DNA of 8,911 nucleotides from an uncultured bacterium. GTDB taxonomy: Bacteria > Bacillota > Clostridia > Christensenellales > Borkfalkiaceae. The DNA lies in the NCBI GenBank assembly GCA_934871445.1, contig CAKXBD010000087.1:1-8911 (forward strand). The letters run 5' to 3'. A program made the translations under genes and the position numbers. This document shows positions 5,323 through 8,911 of the stretch, piece by piece. The notes under the pieces are model-generated. The model was not told where the DNA came from. It did not search any database and saw nothing but the letters and a program-made list of their open reading frames with translations. Numbering within the stretch: the first letter of the stretch is position 1; every line of letters begins with the position of its first letter.

Positions 5323-7386
5323 TCAGCGGATAGACGCGCCGCTGTCCAGCTCGTCTTTGTCGGACACGACCAGCGACAGCCGTCCGCTTTCGTCCTCCGC
5401 GGCCAAAATCATGCCTTCGGACAAAATTCCGCAGAGCTTCACGGGTTTCAGGTTCGTGACGAACACGACCTTTTTGCCGATCATCTCTTCGGGCGTATAA
5501 TATTTCGCGATCCCGGAAACGACGGAACGGGTCTCGTTTCCGAATTTCACCGTCTCGTGCAGGAGCTTGGAGGACTTAGGCACCTTTTCGCAGGCGACAA
5601 TCTCCCCCACCTGCAAGCGCACCTTCGCAAAATCGTCTATGGAAATTTCGGGATATTCCTCCGCCGCGGAACTTGAAGCTGAAGCGGGAACGTTTTTCGC
5701 AACGTTTGCGCCGTTTTCGGAAACGTCCCCGAGAGAAGCCCCGTTTTCCTTTGCCGCGGCGTCGCCCTTCGCGGTTCCCGCGGCTTGGGAAGCGGCCGAT
5801 TTTCTCTGCTCTTCGCAAATTTTTTCGATTTCGGGCTCCAAAGCCTTGAAATCCACACGGGCGAACAAGGCGGGGGCGGGAGTAACGGTAATCCGTTCGC
5901 ACAGGCCGAACGAGGAACATTCCTCTATCGTTCTGTTTCCCGCGCCGAAGGCCGCAAAAATCTTCTCGGACGTTTCGGGCATAAAGCTGTCCAAAAGGGA
6001 GGCGCCCGTCAAAATCGCTTCGGACAAGTTATAAAGGACGTCGTTAAGCCGCGCTCTTTTGCCCTCGTCCTTCGCGAGCGCCCAAGGCATGGTTTCGTCG
6101 ATATACTTATTGGCGCGGCGGAAGAGCGAGAAAACTTCCGTAATCGCGTCGGCGATGTGAAGGCTGTCCGCCTTTGCACGCACCTTTTCCGCCGTCCCAC
6201 GAACCGTCGCCTTAAATTCGGCGTCGGGATCCTCCTCCGCGGAAAGCCCCCTTTCCACCGTTCCGCCGAAATATTTGGAAATCATGGCGACCGTACGGGA
6301 AACGAGGTTTCCGAGCACGTTGGCGAGTTCGGAATTATAGCGTTCCGCGACGAGTTCCCAAGAAATCTGGCCGTCGTTGTCAAAGGGCATTTCGTGCAGG
6401 ACGAAAAAACGAACGGCGTCCACGCCGAACAGCCTTACGAGGTCGTCGGCATAAATCACGTTGCCCTTGGACTTGGACATCTTCCCGTCCCCCTGCAACA
6501 GCCAAGGATGGCCGAAAATCTGCTTGGGGAGCGGCTCGCCCAGCGCCATGAGAAAAATCGGCCAGTAAATGGTATGGAAACGAATGATGTCCTTGCCGAT
6601 GAGGTGCAGATCAGCGGGCCAATACTTTTTATATTTTTCTCCGTGATTGCCGTCCGCCGAATATCCCAGTCCCGTAATATAGTTTGTCAGCGCGTCCAGC
6701 CAAACGTAGACGACGTGCTTCTTGTCGAAAGGCACTTGAATCCCCCACTTGAACGAGGTACGGGAAACGCAGAGATCCTGCAACCCCTTCAAGAGAAAAT
6801 TGTTCATCATTTCGTTCTTGCGGGAAACGGGCTGAATAAATTCGGGGTGCGAGTTGATATGCTCGATCAGCCTGTCCGCATATTTCCCCATTTTGAAGAA
6901 ATACGCTTCCTCTTTCGCGGGCTTGACTTCCCTGCCGCAGTCCGGGCATTTCCCGTTCACGAGCTGGCTCTCCGTCCAGAAAGACTCGCAGGGCGTACAG
7001 TACATGCCCTCGTAATAACCTTTATATATATCTCCCTGATCGTAAAATTTCTTGAAAATTTTCGCCACTTCCGCTTCGTGATACTCGTCCGTGGTGCGGA
7101 TAAATTTGTCGTAGGAGGTGTTCATCAGATCCCAAATCCCCTTGATTTCACCCGCCACTTTGTCTACGTACTCTTTCGGCGTCACGCCCGCCGCAGCCGC
7201 CTTGTCCTCTATCTTCTGACCGTGCTCGTCCGTTCCCGTCTGAAAAAATACGTCGTAGCCCTCTTTGCGCTTGAACCGCGCAATTGCGTCCGCCAATACC
7301 GCTTCGTACGTATTGCCGATATGCGGCTTGCCCGAAGTGTATGCGATCGCCGTCGTGATATAATAAGGCTTCTTCTTTTCTGCCAT
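5323..7386 (-). CDS. metG: Methionyl-tRNA synthetase with C-terminal tRNA-binding domain
   Basis: A 687-residue class I aminoacyl-tRNA synthetase that charges tRNA-Met in the cytosol. The HIGH-type signature is PHIGN (21-25); the connective-peptide zinc knuckle has CTPC (130-133) and CPDC (147-150); the methionine/adenylate region has YVWLDALTNY (227-236); and KMSKSKGN is at 302-309. The anticodon-binding helical domain follows to about 520. An Ala/Ser/Gly/Asn-rich linker spans about 529-577, then a Trbp111/EMAPII-like OB-fold domain at about 581-687 (VRLQVGEIVACEKV) that usually mediates dimerisation and tRNA affinity. A Shine-Dalgarno AAAGGAG (7403-7397) with a nearer AAAAGG precedes ATG 7386. 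It is the first gene of the minus-strand unit, with a short leader and no T-box or S-box signature. Confidence 0.97.
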   Translation of the reverse strand: MAEKKKPYYITTAIAYTSGKPHIGNTYEAVLADAIARFKRKEGYDVFFQTGTDEHGQKIEDKAAAAGVTPKEYVDKVAGEIKGIWDLMNTSYDKFIRTTDEYHEAEVAKIFKKFYDQGDIYKGYYEGMYCTPCESFWTESQLVNGKCPDCGREVKPAKEEAYFFKMGKYADRLIEHINSHPEFIQPVSRKNEMMNNFLLKGLQDLCVSRTSFKWGIQVPFDKKHVVYVWLDALTNYITGLGYSADGNHGEKYKKYWPADLHLIGKDIIRFHTIYWPIFLMALGEPLPKQIFGHPWLLQGDGKMSKSKGNVIYADDLVRLFGVDAVRFFVLHEMPFDNDGQISWELVAERYNSELANVLGNLVSRTVAMISKYFGGTVERGLSAEEDPDAEFKATVRGTAEKVRAKADSLHIADAITEVFSLFRRANKYIDETMPWALAKDEGKRARLNDVLYNLSEAILTGASLLDSFMPETSEKIFAAFGAGNRTIEECSSFGLCERITVTPAPALFARVDFKALEPEIEKICEEQRKSAASQAAGTAKGDAAAKENGASLGDVSENGANVAKNVPASASSSAAEEYPEISIDDFAKVRLQVGEIVACEKVPKSSKLLHETVKFGNETRSVVSGIAKYYTPEEMIGKKVVFVTNLKPVKLCGILSEGMILAAEDESGRLSLVVSDKDELDSGASIR

Positions 7387-7426
7387 TTCGCCTTTTCTCC
7401 TTTTTTCGGATTCTTATACGAAGTTT

Positions 7427-7455
7427 ATTATACACCATTCCCGCCGAAAAGTAAA
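7427..7455 (-). promoter_or_regulatory. metG operon promoter
   Basis: On the minus strand TTTACT (7455-7450), exactly 17 bases, and a perfect TATAAT (7432-7427). The predicted start near 7420 gives a leader of about 34 bases containing the metG Shine-Dalgarno. A leader this short leaves no room for a T-box riboswitch. Confidence 0.82.
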
Positions 7456-7539
7456 TTATTTTTGCGCGATTTTTCCCGATACGCCCGCAATCCTCGGCCG
7501 GTCTCCGCCCCCGCTGATAAGCCTTTTCTCGCCCTTTTG

Positions 7540-7569
7540 ACATACCGCGGACAACCGCGGGCATATAAT
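7540..7569 (+). promoter_or_regulatory. Sporulation sigma-E-like promoter of spmAB
   Basis: CATATAAT at 7562-7569 fits the sigma-E -10 class (CATAyAaT, from memory). An ATA core at 7542-7544 within ACATACC lies 17 bases upstream, the spacing expected for the sigma-E -35. Read as a vegetative promoter, TTGACA (7537-7542) and TATAAT (7564-7569) are both perfect, but the spacer is 21 bases, too long for sigma-A. Transcription would start near 7576, on the spmA ATG (7575). The Bacillus subtilis dacB-spmA-spmB operon is sigma-E dependent, which supports the sporulation reading. Confidence 0.6.
7545..7560. repeat. Perfect inverted/direct repeat CCGCGG-ACAA-CCGCGG inside the spmAB promoter
   Basis: Two CCGCGG units start exactly 10 bases apart, one helical turn, separated by ACAA. 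Each unit is itself a palindrome, so the element is both a direct and an inverted repeat. It fills the spacer between the -35 and -10, where a bound repressor or activator would act. It might be an operator or a chance product of GC-rich sequence. Confidence 0.5.
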
Positions 7570-7574
7570 AAGAC

Positions 7575-8171
7575 ATGAACGCCGTTTTTGCAGCCATCTT
7601 TATTCTCTCCTGCGCCGTCCTTCTCTTTCTCGACCCCGCGGGATTTCTGCCCGCGCTCCTCGACGGAGCCTCCAAAAGCGCCGTGCTGTGCGTTTCCCTC
7701 CTCGCCGCTTATGCCGCTTGGCTAGGGCTCATGAAACTATGGGAGGAAAGCGGCGTCACCCGCGGAATTTCAAAGCTCCTCCGCCCCGTCTGCAAAAAAC
7801 TTTTCAAAACCCGCGACGAAGAGGCACTCTCCGCAATCGGCATGAATCTGTCCGCCAATCTCCTCGGAATCGGCGGCGCCGCCACCCCTTACGGAATTCG
7901 CGCCGCTACCCTTCTCGACAAAAGCCCCGACGCGCGTTACTCCTCCTCCATGCTCTTCGTCGTCAATGCCACTTCCCTGCAACTCATCCCCACTTCCGTG
8001 GTCGCCCTGCGGCTCTCCGCAGGCAGCGCCGCCGCGGCGGACATCATTCTCCCCACCATGCTCGCCACCGCGTTTTCCACCGTTTTGGGTATCCTTCTCG
8101 TCAAATTATTCGTGCCTACGGCCGCCCGCAAAGAAAAACGACTCCTCCGCGCGCGAGGAAAACAAAAATGA
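7575..8171 (+). CDS. spmA: Spore maturation protein A
   Basis: A 198-residue polytopic membrane protein of the nucleoside-recognition (Gate) domain family. It matches SpmA from recall: WLGLMKLWEESG (49-60), a cytosolic segment to about residue 83, then NLSANLLGIGGAATPYGI (91-108) and FVVNATSLQLIPTSVVALRL (128-147). SpmA acts with SpmB in the mother cell and is required for full dehydration of the spore core; the transported substrate is not established. Hydrophobic segments lie near 2-20, 36-54, 122-145 and 155-181, with a basic C-terminal tail. The first ATG (7575) has no Shine-Dalgarno and sits on the predicted transcription start. The stop overlaps spmB by ATGA. The adjacent dacB of the Bacillus arrangement is absent; metG lies divergently upstream. 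Confidence 0.93.
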   Translation: MNAVFAAIFILSCAVLLFLDPAGFLPALLDGASKSAVLCVSLLAAYAAWLGLMKLWEESGVTRGISKLLRPVCKKLFKTRDEEALSAIGMNLSANLLGIGGAATPYGIRAATLLDKSPDARYSSSMLFVVNATSLQLIPTSVVALRLSAGSAAAADIILPTMLATAFSTVLGILLVKLFVPTAARKEKRLLRARGKQK

Positions 8172-8680
8172 AATTTTTTACCCTCATCATTCCCCTCATC
8201 TTCCTCCTCTCCTTTCTCTTCGCTATCTTCAAAAAAGTCCGCGTCTACGACAGCTTCACCGAGGGCGTCAAGGGCGCTCTGCCCCTCGTCATGTCTATAT
8301 TTCCCTATATCGCCGCCGTCATGATGCTCACAAAGCTCTTTGAAGTCAGCGGATTGGAAAACAGACTCGTCCGTTTGCTCGCACCTCTCTTTCGCGGACT
8401 CGGTATCCCCGAAGAAATCGCTCGGCTCGTCCTCATAAAACCCCTGTCGGGAAACGGCTCCACCGCCGTCCTCTCCGATATTCTCTCCCGTTACGGCGCC
8501 GACAGCTACGTCGCCCGCTGCGCCTGCGTCGCTTACGGCTCCTCCGAAACCGTCTTCTATATCGGCGCCGTTTATTTTTCCGAGGTCAAACAAAAAAAGT
8601 TTACCGCCGCCCTCCTCATCTCCCTCTTTTCCTACTTCGCTTCCGTCATCCTTTGCTGTTTCCTCTGCAAAATCATGTAA
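8168..8680 (+). CDS. spmB: Spore maturation protein B
   Basis: A 170-residue Gate-family membrane protein, close to the usual SpmB length. It begins with a hydrophobic segment (about 3-21), followed by the SpmB-like FKKVRVYDSFTEGVKGALPL (21-40) and PYIAAVMMLTKLFEVSG (46-62). The conserved KPLSGNGSTAVLSDIL (91-106), RYGADSY (108-114) and SSETVFYIGAVYF (125-137) come next, and a last hydrophobic segment lies at 147-168. It works with SpmA in spore core dehydration. The ATG overlaps the spmA stop by four bases, and GAGGA about ten bases upstream can serve as a ribosome binding site. No convincing intrinsic terminator follows the TAA. Confidence 0.93.
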   Translation: MKFFTLIIPLIFLLSFLFAIFKKVRVYDSFTEGVKGALPLVMSIFPYIAAVMMLTKLFEVSGLENRLVRLLAPLFRGLGIPEEIARLVLIKPLSGNGSTAVLSDILSRYGADSYVARCACVAYGSSETVFYIGAVYFSEVKQKKFTAALLISLFSYFASVILCCFLCKIM

Positions 8681-8701
8681 ATTGTTAAAGCTCGGAAATA
8701 A

Positions 8702-8716
8702 TGTAATTGATTTACA
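8702..8716. repeat. Operator-like inverted repeat TGTAA-N5-TTACA
   Basis: A perfect 15-base dyad lies 22 bases past the spmB stop. Its right part, TTGATTTACA (8707-8716), is the exact reverse complement of TGTAAATCAA at 8867-8876, which overlaps the predicted transcription start of the right-edge promoter. The two could be paired binding sites flanking the AT-rich block. Chance matches are not rare in such AT-rich sequence. Confidence 0.35.
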
Positions 8717-8802
8717 AAAATTTTACATTTATCCTTCTTTAATTGTGAAAAAAATGTGAAAATGTTAATTGTTTTCATTTTATGATATTTTTTAATTGTT
8801 TC

Positions 8803-8829
8803 AAAAAAATTCAAAAAATTTCCGAAAAA
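8803..8829 (+). other. Phased A-tracts / UP-element-like sequence
   Basis: Runs of seven, six and five A residues begin at 8803, 8813 and 8825, roughly one helical turn apart, directly upstream of the -35 at 8833. In-phase A-tracts bend DNA and can contact the RNA polymerase alpha subunit, a feature of strong stable-RNA and ribosomal-protein promoters. Confidence 0.55.
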
Positions 8830-8832
8830 CAA

Positions 8833-8861
8833 TTTACTTTTTTGTCGGAATATAGTAGAAT
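8833..8861 (+). promoter_or_regulatory. Strong promoter for the element beyond the right edge
   Basis: TTTACT (8833-8838), exactly 17 bases, and TAGAAT (8856-8861). The -35 is identical to that of metG. Transcription would start near 8868. The spacer contains TTGTCGGAA (8841-8849), one mismatch from a Spo0A box (TTGTCGAA type), so sporulation control is possible but weakly supported. Confidence 0.68.
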
Positions 8862-8867
8862 ATACTT

Positions 8868-8904
8868 GTAAATCAAATGAAGGTACTCCTTCCGAGAGAT
8901 TTAC
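8868..8904 (+). ncRNA. Predicted two-part hairpin at the 5' end of the right-edge transcript
   Basis: GTAAATC (8868-8874) pairs with GATTTAC (8898-8904). Inside, GAAGG (8879-8883) pairs with CCTTC (8888-8892) across a TACT loop, with an AAAT/CGAGA internal loop between the stems. The outer stem begins at the predicted +1. It may be a stabilising 5' leader, a riboregulator, or the first helix of a stable RNA; I recognise no known family, and the rest lies outside the window. Confidence 0.45.
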
Positions 8905-8911
8905 TCAAAAC

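Larger units (their letters stand above)
8681..8911 (+). other. AT-rich non-coding regulatory stretch to window edge
   Basis: Composition falls abruptly after spmB to mostly A and T, and no credible gene lies here. The motif AATTGTK occurs at 8680-8686, 8741-8747, 8767-8773 and 8794-8800, with an inverted copy (AACAATT) at 8828-8834. TGTGAAAA occurs twice, 11 bases apart (8744 and 8755). The right half holds phased A-tracts, a promoter and a hairpin, listed separately. The stretch reads as the upstream control region of a gene or RNA beyond the window. Confidence 0.7.

Noticed and set aside
4626..5333. 235-codon + strand frame antisense to tatD
   Set aside because: Arg- and Phe-rich composition with no family signature; a shadow of the well-supported tatD gene.
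7387..7574. T-box or SAM riboswitch upstream of metG
   Set aside because: The promoter lies only about 40 bases before the start codon, leaving no room, and no T-box bulge or S-box core is seen.
5785..7578. Very long + strand open frame (597 codons) antisense to metG
   Set aside because: It mirrors metG codon usage, has no recognisable domain, and metG on the other strand has every catalytic motif; a long antisense frame is expected from GC-rich codon bias.
7688..8680. 330-codon frame reading as one long protein ending in SpmB
   Set aside because: Its first 160 codons are spmA read out of frame (Arg/Pro/His-rich); the true spmB start is the ATGA overlap at 8168.
1..8911. CRISPR array, transposon ends, phage or defence system
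   Set aside because: No regularly spaced repeats, terminal inverted repeats, transposase or integrase, or defence-type domains are visible; the genes are housekeeping and sporulation genes.

Overview
The window looks like chromosomal housekeeping DNA from an endospore-forming or formerly spore-forming member of the Bacillota, class Clostridia. The evidence is a spmA-spmB spore-maturation pair, the gene cluster metG - tatD - TatD-linked radical SAM - rsmA, strong GGAGG-type ribosome binding sites, and moderately GC-rich coding sequence beside a very AT-rich intergenic stretch. A finer placement (for example an uncultured gut clostridial lineage) would be a guess. I see no transposase, integrase, phage gene, CRISPR array, tRNA or rRNA.

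Layout. (1) 1-1191, + strand: the 3' part of an EF-G-like translational GTPase, with its GTPase domain outside the window. About 225 bases of untranslated sequence follow, then a strong intrinsic terminator at 1417-1458. (2) 1460-2004, + strand: an extended -10 promoter starts right behind that terminator and drives a membrane PAP2-family phosphatase. The predicted transcription start falls on the ATG, so the mRNA looks leaderless. A 12-bp-stem hairpin at 2105-2132 separates this gene from the convergent cluster. (3) 7455-2145, - strand: metG, tatD and a TatD-associated radical SAM gene are tightly packed. A 230-base gap with a possible internal promoter follows, then an unrecognised acidic 157-residue protein and rsmA. 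This resembles the Bacillota order metG-tatD-rnmV-rsmA, but no rnmV (RNase M5) is present; the radical SAM gene and the unknown gene stand in its place. (4) 7540-8680, + strand: spmA-spmB, divergent from metG and overlapping by ATGA. The promoter resembles the mother-cell sigma-E class and carries a perfect inverted repeat in its spacer; this transcript also looks leaderless. (5) 8681-8911: an AT-rich non-coding stretch with phased A-tracts, a good promoter, and a two-part hairpin that starts at the predicted +1. It is probably the front end of a strongly expressed gene or stable RNA beyond the window.

Together the minus-strand genes serve translation: methionine charging of tRNA, 16S rRNA dimethylation, a TatD nuclease and a partner radical SAM enzyme. 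spmAB serves spore core dehydration. No complete new system is evident. The least explained items are the unknown rsmA-linked protein, the radical SAM protein's disordered basic tail, the two leaderless promoters, and the right-edge regulatory block.
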